Assembly (NCBI RefSeq): GCF_900112255.1
Contig: NZ_FOLE01000001.1
Span: 496,001-560,000, forward strand
Length of the DNA: 64,000 nucleotides
Direction of reading: 5' to 3'
From: Flexibacter flexilis DSM 6793
Lineage (GTDB): Bacteria > Bacteroidota > Bacteroidia > Cytophagales > Flexibacteraceae
Under the pieces are notes generated by a model that saw only the letters and a list, made by a program, of their open reading frames with translations, was not told the origin of the DNA and did no database searches. Each line of letters begins with the position of its first letter. The first letter of the stretch is position 1. Below, piece by piece: positions 16,994 to 26,074 of this stretch. Made by a program: the position numbers and the translations under genes.

Positions 16994-17866
16994 ATGGCTA
17001 AATTTGTTTCGGGAGAAGAACAACTCAAATGGCTCTACGATATTCTATGGAATGCCAAGAAAACGTTGCTCATTGTTACTCCACATCTGAAACTTGACGA
17101 ATACTATAAACGCCTATTAAACAAGCATTTATACAACCCTAATATCCATATTATCGTTGTATTTGGTAAAGGTGATACCGACAAAGCAAACCTTATTCGC
17201 AACGACATTGAATTTTTTAAGAAATTCCCGAACGTGAGTTTGGTGTATTGCCAAGAGCTGCGTTCGCGCTACTATGCCAACGAACTCAAAGGTTTGGTTA
17301 CGTCTTTGAATCTGTATGAAAATCTGTATAAGATCAACTTAGATTTTGGGGTAGCCGACGAAACGCCCGACAGCAACCGCATCGTTCGCAATGAATACGA
17401 TACGCAAGCGTGGGATTTTTGTTCGCAATTGGCGCAAGCCAACGATGCTGTTTTTGTGAAACGTCCCAGCTACGAACGTAAATTATATGCTTCGCTTTTT
17501 GGTAAAAATTATGTGCGTTCGGAGGTGCTTTTGGACTTGACCACTGGCGCAGTGGAGAATATTGTACAAATCAAGAATGAAAAACGCCGTTTAAGCGATT
17601 TCCCCGAAACTATCGAGTTGAGTCCGCGCGTGGTAACATATCAGGGCAAAAATGAAAATAGTTTGCTGGAAGGCGACAACATCAAGCAAGGTTATTGTAT
17701 TCGCACGGGCAAACATATTCCTTTTAATCCCAAACGCCCCATGACCGACGACTCCTACGACACGTGGGCATTTTTTATGGATTATGATTATCCCGAAAAA
17801 TATTGTCATCGCACGGGCAAGCCTTCTTACGGCAAAACCTCTATGCGAAATCCTATCTTGTATTGA
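16994..17866 (+). CDS. PLD-like protein with paired C-x2-TGK zinc-knuckle tail, function unknown
   Basis: 290 residues, probably cytoplasmic. The first 150 residues resemble the phospholipase D-like fold (WNAKKTLLIVTPHLKLD, then NIHIIVVFGKGD and FPNVSLVYCQELRSRYYAN), but no canonical HxKx4D motif is found, so catalysis is doubtful. The C-terminus has two related segments, YCIRTGKHIPFNPKRPM and YCHRTGKPSYGKTSM, each with one Cys and a TGK, bridged by YDTWAFFMDYDYPE; together they could form a small metal-binding module. The architecture is known from other Bacteroidota without a tested role. It stands 71 bp before a membrane Ser/Thr kinase gene in the same direction, so a link is possible. Confidence 0.65.
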   Translation: MAKFVSGEEQLKWLYDILWNAKKTLLIVTPHLKLDEYYKRLLNKHLYNPNIHIIVVFGKGDTDKANLIRNDIEFFKKFPNVSLVYCQELRSRYYANELKGLVTSLNLYENLYKINLDFGVADETPDSNRIVRNEYDTQAWDFCSQLAQANDAVFVKRPSYERKLYASLFGKNYVRSEVLLDLTTGAVENIVQIKNEKRRLSDFPETIELSPRVVTYQGKNENSLLEGDNIKQGYCIRTGKHIPFNPKRPMTDDSYDTWAFFMDYDYPEKYCHRTGKPSYGKTSMRNPILY

Positions 17867-17937
17867 TTTTTAACGAAAATATTTCTTATTTTATAGAAAT
17901 TTTTCAAACATAAAATCTCAGCGCAAAGACCAAACCT

Positions 17938-19326
17938 ATGATAGGCAGCCAAATAGCACATTACCGCATCGACAAACTACTCGGAGAAGGTGGTATGGGT
18001 GGCGTGTATTTGGCCGAAGACCTCAAGCACAAACGCAAAGTTGCTATAAAGGCCTTATTTTCGCATTTGGCTATGCAACAGACTGTACGAGAGCGTTTTA
18101 GATACGAGGCCAGCACGATGGCGCAACTCTATCATCCCAACATCGTGCAGTTGCTGGATTTTATTGATGAAAATGGTTTGTATTTGGTGATGGAATATGT
18201 GGAAGGCATTGAGCTGGATCGCTACATCATTACCCAAAACAAACATTTGCCTTGGCCCGAAGCCGTCGAAATGCTCATGCAAATACTTGACGCACTGAGC
18301 TACGCGCATAGACGCGGCGTAATTCATCGCGACCTAAAGCCTTCCAATCTGATGATAGACAAAACGGGACGGGTCAAAGTATTGGATTTTGGCGTAGCCA
18401 AAATTTTAGATCAAACCAACTCGCCTTCGCTCACGCGCACGGGCACTAAAATTGGCACTATTTTGTACATGAGTCCCGAACAGGTGAAAGGCCTGCCCGT
18501 GGACGCACGCGCCGACATTTATTCGCTGGGTGTTACGCTGTTTCAGATGCTGACGGGGCGTTGCCCGTATGATTTGGCGTTGGAAAACGAATTTGATATT
18601 TCCCTGAAAATCGTCAATGAACCGTTACCACGTCTGAGCGCGTATTACACGGACATTCCGTCTGAATTACAGCGAATTATAGACAAAGCAACAGCCAAAA
18701 GCCCGCAAAATCGTTACCAAGATTGTTATGAATTTGCCGAAGCCTTGCACGGCTTGCAGCAGCTTTACAAAGAAGTGGAATGGCAACCCGTAACTATCGA
18801 GCCGCCCGCCGACAACGTTGAAGATAAGCCGTTTGATTGGAATGTTTTTTGGGAAGAAAAGAAATATTATTTAGTTTCAGTCTTTATTTTGTTGCTGGCC
18901 GTTACGTTTGTTTGGTTGGAAAATACCACGATTCACAAACAAATTTTTAGAAAACACCACACCGAAACCGAGCTTAAAGCCCGTGTGTACGACTATTACA
19001 AAAATCTGGAAACACATGATTTTGATAAAGTGAAGACTTTTTATGCTCCTCAAATAGAGCAGTATTTTAACAGTAACAATCAAAATCAACAACAAATTAA
19101 AGACCTTTCGGAACGTTATTGGGAGAAAACGCCCAAAGAAGACCACGCCATCGCATGGGAAACTTTTAAAGCGAAAGAAGACGAAAACGGCAATTATACG
19201 GTACGTTTTACGTTGTCGTACCACTACAGGCGCAACGGCCAAAAGAAATGGCAAGTCGTAACGGCCAAAACACAAATAAAACTCAACAACGACCTGAAAA
19301 TTTACGCCATTACAGGTTCTAACTAA
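17938..19326 (+). CDS. Membrane Ser/Thr protein kinase (Hanks type)
   Basis: 462 residues. The kinase domain (9-270) has the glycine loop LGEGGMGGVYLAED (15-28), Lys38 of VAIK, HRDLKPSNLM (130-139), the DFG motif starting at Asp150, and the APE-region equivalent YMSPEQ. One membrane helix (310-327) leads to a 130-residue outer domain containing ELKARVYDYYKNLETHDFDK, which looks NTF2/SnoaL-like and may sense a ligand. Signals could pass from envelope to cytoplasm. The FtsX-like permease gene begins 16 bp downstream, so the two genes are probably in one operon. A PP2C phosphatase at 9303-10589 is the only candidate opponent in the window. Confidence 0.92.
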   Translation: MIGSQIAHYRIDKLLGEGGMGGVYLAEDLKHKRKVAIKALFSHLAMQQTVRERFRYEASTMAQLYHPNIVQLLDFIDENGLYLVMEYVEGIELDRYIITQNKHLPWPEAVEMLMQILDALSYAHRRGVIHRDLKPSNLMIDKTGRVKVLDFGVAKILDQTNSPSLTRTGTKIGTILYMSPEQVKGLPVDARADIYSLGVTLFQMLTGRCPYDLALENEFDISLKIVNEPLPRLSAYYTDIPSELQRIIDKATAKSPQNRYQDCYEFAEALHGLQQLYKEVEWQPVTIEPPADNVEDKPFDWNVFWEEKKYYLVSVFILLLAVTFVWLENTTIHKQIFRKHHTETELKARVYDYYKNLETHDFDKVKTFYAPQIEQYFNSNNQNQQQIKDLSERYWEKTPKEDHAIAWETFKAKEDENGNYTVRFTLSYHYRRNGQKKWQVVTAKTQIKLNNDLKIYAITGSN

Positions 19327-19341
19327 TTTTATAAAAAACTG

Positions 19342-20529
19342 ATGCATTGGCTCTTAACAAAAATTATTTGGCAAAATAAAAGCAAATGGCAACTGTTTTT
19401 GGCGGCTGCGGGCTTTGTCGCAGGGCTGGTGATTATGCTGGTAGCCGTACAAATTTACTGGGACATAGAAGCTGCTTTGCAACCTCAAAAAAACAAATCT
19501 GGGCGCGATTTTTTGATTTTGAATAAAGAAATTGGGCTGGCCAATACGCTCAAACTTGCCAGTAGCCAATTTACTCAAAATGAAATAGATAGCCTTAAAA
19601 ACCAGCCGTTTGTAACCAAAATCGGACTTTTTACTTCCAATCAATTTGAGTCGTATTTGGAGGCCAGTTCCCTGATTCCGTTCAAAACCAATTTGTTTTT
19701 CGAGGCCGTCCCCGACGATTTTCTGGACGTAGTGCCCTCGCAGTGGGTATGGGACGAACACAGCGATTTTGTCCCGATTATGATGTCGCAGGATTTTATT
19801 AATCTCTATAATTTTGGTTACGCGCCCTCGCAAGGCTTGCCGCAAATCCCCAAAGAATCTGTAACATTGCTGCCACTTACCTTGCGCATTGCGGGCAAAG
19901 GCGGAGAGCGTGTCTATGATGCGCAAATTGTGGGTTTTAGCGACCGTATCTCGTCAGTGCTTGTGCCTGAGCGTTTTATGGTGTGGGCAAACGAACATAT
20001 TGGCCAAAGTACAGGCCAACAACCTTCGCGCCTGATCGTGGAAACGCCCAATGCTTCGGATGCGGCGGTAGCTGATTACCTGAAAAAACATGGCTATGTA
20101 ACCAACCAAGACAAACTCCGCGCCAGCCAAACCAACGGCGTTTTGCGTGTAATTATGAGTCTTGTTGGGCTGTTGGGCGCATTTTTTATCGCGCTTTCGG
20201 TGGTTATTTTCCTGATGAATTTTAGGCTAATTATCGCCGAAGCCAAAGAAGAAATTCGGTTGCTGTTGCAACTGGGCTATAAGGTAAAAACATTATCTTT
20301 TAATATGTTGTTGTATTTTTCAGTAGGTTTGCTGGTGGCTTCGGGTTCAGCTATGGTTATTTTTACGAAGCTCATTGCAAGCCTACACGCCTTTGTGAGT
20401 GCCAACGGCTTGCCTATTACGACGGACATTAACAGCACCGTTTGGACGTTGGCCGCCGTGTTGGTAGCTGGCTGCTGGGCGGTAAGTAGTTTGTCTGTGT
20501 GGCGGTTGTTGCGTGTGGCAGCCCAGTAA
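19342..20529 (+). CDS. FtsX/MacB-like ABC transporter permease without adjacent ATPase
   Basis: 395 residues with the plan of FtsX-type permeases: one N-terminal membrane helix (about 18-40), a large extracytoplasmic domain (40-265), and three C-terminal helices (about 268-292, 315-338, 368-390), the first followed by a short cytoplasmic loop EAKEEIRLLLQLGYKVKTLS that normally touches the ATPase. No ABC ATPase gene lies near it. It follows the Ser/Thr kinase gene by 16 bp, and a LytTR regulator gene starts 41 bp after it. It may work with a remote ATPase in lipoprotein or peptidoglycan control; this is inference. Confidence 0.75.
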   Translation: MHWLLTKIIWQNKSKWQLFLAAAGFVAGLVIMLVAVQIYWDIEAALQPQKNKSGRDFLILNKEIGLANTLKLASSQFTQNEIDSLKNQPFVTKIGLFTSNQFESYLEASSLIPFKTNLFFEAVPDDFLDVVPSQWVWDEHSDFVPIMMSQDFINLYNFGYAPSQGLPQIPKESVTLLPLTLRIAGKGGERVYDAQIVGFSDRISSVLVPERFMVWANEHIGQSTGQQPSRLIVETPNASDAAVADYLKKHGYVTNQDKLRASQTNGVLRVIMSLVGLLGAFFIALSVVIFLMNFRLIIAEAKEEIRLLLQLGYKVKTLSFNMLLYFSVGLLVASGSAMVIFTKLIASLHAFVSANGLPITTDINSTVWTLAAVLVAGCWAVSSLSVWRLLRVAAQ

Positions 20530-20570
20530 TTTTTATTTTTTATCTTTCAACTTTTGATACGCTGGAGTAT

Positions 20571-21263
20571 ATGAATTGCATGATTATAGACGATGAGCAG
20601 ATGTCGCGGCTTGCCCTAAAAATGCTTATCGAACAAACTAATTTTTTGCATTTACATTATGAATTCGAAAGTCCCGTGCAAGCTATTGCGCATTTGGGCG
20701 AAGTGGATTTGATTTTTTTAGATGTAGAAATGCCACAGATGACAGGTTTGCAATTCCTTGAAAATGTGGATATTGCCCCACAAATTATCCTGACGACTTC
20801 CAAACCAGAATATGCCGTCAATGCGTTTGAACACAGTGTTACGGATTATTTGGTGAAACCTTTGGAGTATCCACGTTTTTTGAAGGCCGTACTCAAAGCC
20901 CAACAAAATTATAAGGCTTCGATGGCTGGTGCCATTCCTTACAACACGACTTCCGATTCTATTTTTATCCGCACGGATGCGCGTATTGTCAAGATTTCGT
21001 TGAGTCAGATTACCTACATCGAGGCGTTGGCCGACTATGTAACCTTGCACGTGGGCGACGAACGTTATATCATTCACGCCACCATGAAGGCACTGGAAAA
21101 GAAATTGCCTGCCTCTGAATTTGTGCGAGTGCATCGGTCTTTTATCGTCAATATCAACAAAATAACGGCTATTGAGGATTTTAACATTGCCATTGGTAAG
21201 CGAGTTATACCGATTGGTGCGTCGTATAAAGATGCTTTTTTGAAGAAAATTAATTTTTTATAG
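20571..21263 (+). CDS. LytTR-family response regulator
   Basis: 230 residues from the ATG at 20571, which follows a GGAG sequence by four bases; the longer frame from 20499 would overlap the upstream gene. The receiver domain has IIDDEQ at 5-10 and Asp51 in FLDVEMPQMTG. The LytTR DNA-binding domain (about 135-230) reads ARIVKISLSQITYIEALADY, followed by the LEKKLPASEFVRVHRSFIVN segment. Such regulators usually work with LytS/YpdA-type histidine kinases, but none adjoins; the Ser/Thr kinase two genes upstream is the nearest signalling protein. Confidence 0.92.
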   Translation: MNCMIIDDEQMSRLALKMLIEQTNFLHLHYEFESPVQAIAHLGEVDLIFLDVEMPQMTGLQFLENVDIAPQIILTTSKPEYAVNAFEHSVTDYLVKPLEYPRFLKAVLKAQQNYKASMAGAIPYNTTSDSIFIRTDARIVKISLSQITYIEALADYVTLHVGDERYIIHATMKALEKKLPASEFVRVHRSFIVNINKITAIEDFNIAIGKRVIPIGASYKDAFLKKINFL

Positions 21264-21382
21264 CAATAACATCAGTGCTTTTGCGGAAAAATAGCCATTG
21301 GCTGCCGTTTATCCGCACGCCCAACCGTTTGCCTACTCTGGCAGGCTGTCCACTTGCAATATTATCAGGAATAACTACATTT

Positions 21383-21418
21383 GTAAAGGAGTGATGCTCA
21401 AAATCACTCCTTTTGTAC
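21383..21418 (+). terminator. Terminator after the LytTR regulator
   Basis: Stem AAAGGAGTGAT (21385-21395) with ATCACTCCTTT (21403-21413), loop GCTCAAA, followed by TTGTACGTTTTTTG. Confidence 0.75.
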
Positions 21419-21449
21419 GTTTTTTGTAGTATTTTATAAAACAAAAATT

Positions 21450-21920
21450 ATGCTCGACTGGATTTTAATCATATCGTTGCTGGGCATTGGCTTGCTGCTT
21501 TTGCTGGTCGAATTGTTTTTTATCCCTGGAACTACGGTGGTTGGTTTCGCGGGGTTTGGTTGTATCACGGCGGGGTTGTACTTTGCTTTTCGCGATTTTG
21601 GCACCCAAACGGGCGGTTGGTTGCTGCTTTTTACGACGGTGCTCGGCGGCCTCATCACGTTTTGGGGGCTTCGTAGCGATGCTTGGAAACGGTTTGCCCT
21701 CCGCAAGCAACTCACCGAAAAAGTAAATACGCACGCCGAACGCACTTTGTACATTGGTGCGGTGGGCAAGGCTATTTCGATGTTGCGCCCTGCGGGGAAT
21801 GCCGAATTTGATGGCGAAATATTTGAAGTACACACCATTGGCGAAATGCTTCAGGTGGGTTCTTTGGTCAAGGTCATCAAAATTGAACATTATAAAATAA
21901 TTGTAGAACCATCTAATTAA
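21450..21920 (+). CDS. NfeD-like membrane protein
   Basis: 156 residues: about three membrane helices (1-75), starting WILIISLLGIGLLLLLVELF, then a C-terminal OB-fold segment (about 100-155, GKAISMLRPAGNAEFDGEIF and LVKVIKIEHYKIIVEP). Short NfeD proteins are usually encoded just before flotillin-like proteins and help organise membrane microdomains. Here the FloA gene begins 12 bp downstream, which strongly supports both calls. Confidence 0.9.
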   Translation: MLDWILIISLLGIGLLLLLVELFFIPGTTVVGFAGFGCITAGLYFAFRDFGTQTGGWLLLFTTVLGGLITFWGLRSDAWKRFALRKQLTEKVNTHAERTLYIGAVGKAISMLRPAGNAEFDGEIFEVHTIGEMLQVGSLVKVIKIEHYKIIVEPSN

Positions 21921-21932
21921 CCCAATTTACAC

Positions 21933-22913
21933 ATGGAATTTTTAGTTTTCTTTTTCGGAGGAATTATCCTCTTCTTCATTTTTTTGTATTTTATCCCTGT
22001 AAATCTTTGGATTACGGCAATGTTTTCGGGCGTAAGTGTTGGCTTGTTCGACTTGGTTTTTATGCGCATTCGTAAAGTGCCGCCAAGTCTGATTGTGCAG
22101 TCGCTCATTACGTCCACCAAAGCAGGTCTTAATATTTCGGCTGCCGAACTGGAAACGCACTATTTGGCAGGCGGCCACGTGCAATCGGTTATCAAGGCCC
22201 TTATTTCTGCCGACAAAGCCAATATCAATTTGTCGTTTAAGCAAGCGGCAGCCATTGACTTGGCGGGTCGTGACGTGTTCGAGGCCGTGCAAATCTCTGT
22301 AAATCCGCGTGTTATCAATACGCCAAACGTGGCAGCTGTGGCGCAAGACGGTATTCAGTTAGTAACCAAAGCACGCGTAACGGTTCGCGTAAACATTGCG
22401 CAGTTGGTGGGCGGTGCTGGTGAAGAAACCATTTTGGCGCGTGTGGGCGAAGGTATCGTTACGTCGATTGGCTCGTCGCAATCGCACAAAGAAGTGTTAG
22501 AAAATCCTGACAAAATATCTAAACTCGTGTTACACAAGGGTTTGGACGCTGGTACGGCTTATGAAATTCTTTCTATTGACATTGCCGATATCGACGTAGG
22601 GGCAAACATTGGGGCAAAATTGCAAATCGACCAAGCCAACGCCGATTTGAAAGTAGCCGAAGCCAAAGCCGAAGAACGCCGCGCGATGGCCGTAGCCATG
22701 GAACAAGAAATGAAAGCCAAAACGCAAGAAGCTCGTTCGCGCGTGATAGAAGCCGAAGCCGAAGTTCCTAAAGCGTTGGCCGAAGCCTTCCGCAGTGGCA
22801 ATTTGGGCATTATGGATTATTATCGTATGCAAAATATGCAAGCAGATACGCAAATGCGTGAGTCTATCGCCAACGGTGGTTCAGATTCGCCTTCGCCTTC
22901 TCCAAAACAATAA
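21933..22913 (+). CDS. floA: Flotillin-like protein FloA
   Basis: A 326-residue membrane scaffold protein of the UPF0365/FloA family. N-terminal hydrophobic segments (to about 50) anchor it. The SPFH-like part holds [19 protein letters not shown] and [21 protein letters not shown] helical tail rich in Ala, Glu and Lys ([20 protein letters not shown]) mediates oligomerisation. It gathers proteins in lipid-raft-like domains. It forms an operon with NfeD and is closed by a strong terminator. Confidence 0.95.
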   Translation: MEFLVFFFGGIILFFIFLYFIPVNLWITAMFSGVSVGLFDLVFMRIRKVPPSLIVQSLITSTKAGLNISAAELETHYLAGGHVQSVIKALISADKANINLSFKQAAAIDLAGRDVFEAVQISVNPRVINTPNVAAVAQDGIQLVTKARVTVRVNIAQLVGGAGEETILARVGEGIVTSIGSSQSHKEVLENPDKISKLVLHKGLDAGTAYEILSIDIADIDVGANIGAKLQIDQANADLKVAEAKAEERRAMAVAMEQEMKAKTQEARSRVIEAEAEVPKALAEAFRSGNLGIMDYYRMQNMQADTQMRESIANGGSDSPSPSPKQ

Positions 22914-22932
22914 TTGTTCGCGCAGCCACAAC

Positions 22933-22974
22933 CAAAACGCCGTAAAGTTTAAATGCTTTACGGCGTTTTGCTTT
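22933..22974 (+). terminator. Terminator after floA
   Basis: Perfect 15-bp arms CAAAACGCCGTAAAG (22933-22947) and CTTTACGGCGTTTTG (22956-22970), followed by CTTTTC. Confidence 0.85.
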
Positions 22975-23012
22975 TCAGTGATTTAATTTGTTTTTGATAA
23001 AATAAAAGAACC

Positions 23013-23648
23013 ATGAATCAATACGACGAAACATTCCAGACTTGGAACAAAATAGCCAAACTCTACGAATCCAAATTTATGCACATGGACTTGTACAATC
23101 AGACGTATGATTTTTTCTGCGAAAATATCCCAAACAACAATGCCCATATTTTGGAATTGGGTTGTGGGCCAGGCAATATCACGCGCTATTTGCTTTCTCA
23201 AAAACCCAATTGGCAGATATTGGGTACGGACATTGCCCCAAACATGGTGGCTTTGGCGCAGGCCAATAATCCTACGGCGCGGTTTGAGGTGCGAGATTGT
23301 CGCCAAATCAGTGATTTGCCGCAGCCGTTTGATGGCATTGTGGCGGGATTTTGCTTGCCGTATTTGTCCGAAACGGAAGCCGAAAAGTTTGTAGCTGATG
23401 CTTGCAAACTGCTAAAGCCGCAAGGTGTTTTGTACGTGAGTTTTGTGGGTGGCAAGGCCGAACTTTCGGGGTTTAAGACCAACGGCGAAGGTGACCGCGT
23501 ATATTTTTATTACCACGACACGCAGCAAATCAGCCTGTTTTTGGAAAAATATGGTTTTGAAATGCTACAACGTTTTGCCATCAATTATCCACTAAAAGAC
23601 CAAAACACAGAAATTCACGACGTTTGGGTTTGCCGATTGAAAAAATAG
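23013..23648 (+). CDS. Class I SAM-dependent methyltransferase
   Basis: A 211-residue Rossmann-type methyltransferase. Motif I ILELGCGPGNITRYL (about 47-61) binds SAM, the acidic motif II residue is in ILGTDIAPNMV, and the DCRQISDLPQPFDGIVAGFC segment gives motifs III and IV. The substrate cannot be read from the sequence. It has no signal peptide and stands alone, convergent with a dihaem peroxidase gene across a repeat-filled gap. Confidence 0.85.
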   Translation: MNQYDETFQTWNKIAKLYESKFMHMDLYNQTYDFFCENIPNNNAHILELGCGPGNITRYLLSQKPNWQILGTDIAPNMVALAQANNPTARFEVRDCRQISDLPQPFDGIVAGFCLPYLSETEAEKFVADACKLLKPQGVLYVSFVGGKAELSGFKTNGEGDRVYFYYHDTQQISLFLEKYGFEMLQRFAINYPLKDQNTEIHDVWVCRLKK

Positions 23649-23679
23649 TACTCGAACCGATTTATTTTAGCAAAAAATA

Positions 23680-23756
23680 AAGCCTTTAGGCTTGGCATCT
23701 TTGTAGTAAATAACATTTTAGCATTTCCTACAAACGCCGTCGGCGTGTCATCTTTG
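23680..23756. repeat. Two REP-like elements (GGCGTGGCATCTTTGTAG type)
   Basis: AAGCCTTTAGGCTTGGCATC with trailing TTTGTAG (23680-23706) and ACGCCGTCGGCGTGTCATCT (from 23734) share a small hairpin (GCC/GGC) followed by the tail TGGCATCTTTG. Related copies are at 25024-25042 and in the 45.3-45.6 kb array, with an inverted copy at 45251-45270. Confidence 0.75.
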
Positions 23757-23760
23757 AATA

Positions 23761-23805
23761 GTAGATACGCACAGCAGTGCGTATCTACCAAATGCGCGTA
23801 TCTAC
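23761..23805. repeat. Interspersed palindrome, copy 3, with an extra half site
   Basis: Arms GTAGATACGCAC (23761-23772) and GTGCGTATCTAC (23777-23788), loop AGCA, identical to copy 2. A further half arm GCGCGTATCTAC follows at 23794-23805. It lies between a methyltransferase gene (+) and a peroxidase gene (-). Confidence 0.85.
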
Positions 23806-23818
23806 TTGTGATACAAAA

Positions 23819-24886
23819 TTAGCTGTGTTTTAATATCGCGGGCACTTGCTTGGCCGATTCGGGCACTTCGCCCGTAAGCGAATGCAAAAATTCTACAATT
23901 GACTTGGCTTTTTCGTCGCTCAACTCTTTGTTAAGCTGCAATTTGGCCATAATTTTTACGGCTTCTTCCAAGTTGCGCACGCTGCCATCATGGAAATACG
24001 GATAAGTTTTGCCGACATTGCGCAACGATGGCACTTTGAACATATCTTTGTCGGCCTCGGCTTTGGTTACTTCTTTGCGGCCTTCGTCTTTGGTTTTGAA
24101 GTTGGCAATGCTGTGATAATCAGCAAAAACACCGAATTTTTGCAACATCGTTCCGCCCAAATTCGCCCCACTGTGGCAACTCGTACAACCTGTTTCCATG
24201 AAAGCGCGTAGGCCTTCGCGTTCGGGCGTGCTGAGGGCGTACATTTCGCCTCCCAAATAGCGGTCAAAAGCCGTCGGCGTTACGAGTGTGCGCTCAAATG
24301 CCCCAATTGCTTTTTGTATGTTTGCGTAACTAACAGGATTTTTGTCTTCGGGGAACGCCTGCGAAAAAAGCGGCTGATATTCTTTGATGCCTTTTAGTTT
24401 TTTAACCAAAAAATCTTGGTTGGGAATGGCCATTTCTACGGGATTGAGAATCGGCATACCTGCTTGCTCTTCTACATCTTTGGCTCTGCCGTCCCAAAAC
24501 TGAATCGAATGAAAGGCCGCATTCAGGACGGTTGGCGAGTTGCGCGTCCCGAATTTGCCCGCATCGCCTTTGGAAGTTGGCAGCGTGTCCACGCCAAAAG
24601 TGGCCAGATTGTGGCACGAATTGCAACTATTATTGCCCGTTTTGCTTAGGCGCGTGTCGTAGTAAAGCACTTGTCCCAACTCGACTTTTGCGGGCGTAAT
24701 GGGGTTTTCGGGATTGTCGGCGGTGGCGGCCAACGGCTGAAAATTACTTTGTGCATCTTTGAGAAGCTGTTTGTCTGCTTCCAAGCTGCTGGGTTGTGCG
24801 GCGGCTTGGCCAGACTTTTTGGAGTCGGGCATACAAGAGGCCATAACTACCACTAATACAATAAATTGTAGTGTTATTTTTTTCAT
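23819..24886 (-). CDS. MauG/cytochrome c peroxidase family dihaem lipoprotein
   Basis: 355 residues with a lipoprotein signal (LQFIVLVVVMASC, Cys18). Two CxxCH haem motifs are at 88-92 (CNSCH) and 234-238 (CTSCH); conserved family blocks LGQVLYYDTRLSKTG, FGTRNSPTVLNAAF, FWDGRAKDVEEQA and MFKVPSLRNVGKTYPYFHDG are present. As an envelope-anchored peroxidase it would detoxify hydrogen peroxide with electrons from periplasmic cytochromes. It is a distant paralogue of the protein at 8240-9196, which has no lipobox. Confidence 0.92.
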   Translation of the reverse strand: MKKITLQFIVLVVVMASCMPDSKKSGQAAAQPSSLEADKQLLKDAQSNFQPLAATADNPENPITPAKVELGQVLYYDTRLSKTGNNSCNSCHNLATFGVDTLPTSKGDAGKFGTRNSPTVLNAAFHSIQFWDGRAKDVEEQAGMPILNPVEMAIPNQDFLVKKLKGIKEYQPLFSQAFPEDKNPVSYANIQKAIGAFERTLVTPTAFDRYLGGEMYALSTPEREGLRAFMETGCTSCHSGANLGGTMLQKFGVFADYHSIANFKTKDEGRKEVTKAEADKDMFKVPSLRNVGKTYPYFHDGSVRNLEEAVKIMAKLQLNKELSDEKAKSIVEFLHSLTGEVPESAKQVPAILKHS

Positions 24887-25066
24887 AAAACTGGGTTGAA
24901 GTTTGTGAATGATAAAGAATACGCTATTTTAACTTTTTTTAGTTTTTGTTCAAAATAGTAAAAACAAAATGTGTGCTTTTTTGAACAAAATATTTGGGGT
25001 AAAAGCCTTTAAATGAACTTCAAATGCCGTCGGCGTGACCTTTAATTTATAATTGACTATAAATCA

Positions 25067-26032
25067 ATGAATTTTAGAACTACTTTTAATATTCCGCCTG
25101 CCGATTTTCCGATTCAATACGCGGGCTCGTTGGTAAGTTTGGGTTCGTGTTTTGCCGACCTGATGGGGCAGCGACTCTCCAACGCCAAATTTGATATGTT
25201 GGCCAACCCGTTCGGGACGATTTTCAATCCTATTTCTTTGTTCGGGTTGCTGCAAGCCGACGCACATTTTTTTGAGCCGTATTTTGTCGAGCATCAAGGC
25301 ATTTGGTACAACTATCAGGCACATTCGCAATGCGCCGCCACCAGCCGCGAAGCGTTGGCGCAAGACCTTGGGGCGCGTACCGAAATGCTCCAGCGTTATT
25401 TGCAAAAGTCTAATTATCTGATTATTACACTCGGTACGGCTTGGGTGTACGAACTGACGGCACAAGCCCAAACCGTTGCGAATTGCCACAAACAACCTAC
25501 CAAAACATTCGGAAAACGGCTGCTGGGTGTGGAAGAAATCGAAGGGGCTTTTGTGCAGTGTTATGATTTTTTGCAAAAAATAAATCCTTCTTTGAATATC
25601 ATCCTGACAGTGAGTCCCGTCCGACATCTGAAAGATACGTTGCCGCTCAATGCCGTGAGCAAATCGGTGTTGCGGCTGGCCAGTCATTATATTTCCGAAA
25701 AACATAAAAAAGTAAGTTATTTTCCTGTCTATGAGTTACTTACGGATGATTTGCGGGACTATCGTTTTTACGCGCCCGACATGATACACCCTTCCGAAGT
25801 GGCCGAAAATTATATTTGGGAACAATTTACGCAAACCTATTGCCGCCCCGAAACCATGACGCTTATGCAGCAATGGCACGAAATTCGGCGCGATTTGGCG
25901 CATCGGCCATTTTTGCCTGAGTCGGCAGCGCATCAGGCTTTTTTGCAAAAACTTTTACAGAAATTAGAGCGAATAGCAGCGCATTTGCCCGTAAAAGAAG
26001 AAATGGAGCAAGTGCGCCGCCAATTGATTTAA
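25067..26032 (+). CDS. GSCFA domain protein
   Basis: 321 residues with the family motif LGSCFADLMGQRL near 26-38 and the blocks IITLGTAWVYEL and ILTVSPVRHLKD; the layout recalls SGNH/GDSL hydrolases, with the Ser of GSCF as possible nucleophile and DMIHPSEVAENYIWE as the Asp-x-x-His equivalent. The biochemical role is unproven; relatives are common in Bacteroidota. There is no signal peptide. The CHASE2 protein gene starts 42 bp downstream. Confidence 0.85.
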   Translation: MNFRTTFNIPPADFPIQYAGSLVSLGSCFADLMGQRLSNAKFDMLANPFGTIFNPISLFGLLQADAHFFEPYFVEHQGIWYNYQAHSQCAATSREALAQDLGARTEMLQRYLQKSNYLIITLGTAWVYELTAQAQTVANCHKQPTKTFGKRLLGVEEIEGAFVQCYDFLQKINPSLNIILTVSPVRHLKDTLPLNAVSKSVLRLASHYISEKHKKVSYFPVYELLTDDLRDYRFYAPDMIHPSEVAENYIWEQFTQTYCRPETMTLMQQWHEIRRDLAHRPFLPESAAHQAFLQKLLQKLERIAAHLPVKEEMEQVRRQLI

Positions 26033-26074
26033 CCAAAAAATATTGTATTTTTCAGGCAACTTCTTCGTGTTTTT

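Noticed and set aside
9303-19326. PP2C phosphatase and Ser/Thr kinase as one linked system
   Set aside because: They are 7 kb apart on opposite strands with unrelated genes between them; pairing is only a possibility.
20499-20570. 24-codon extension of the LytTR regulator
   Set aside because: It overlaps the permease gene and lacks family pattern; the ATG at 20571 has a GGAG site and begins the receiver domain.
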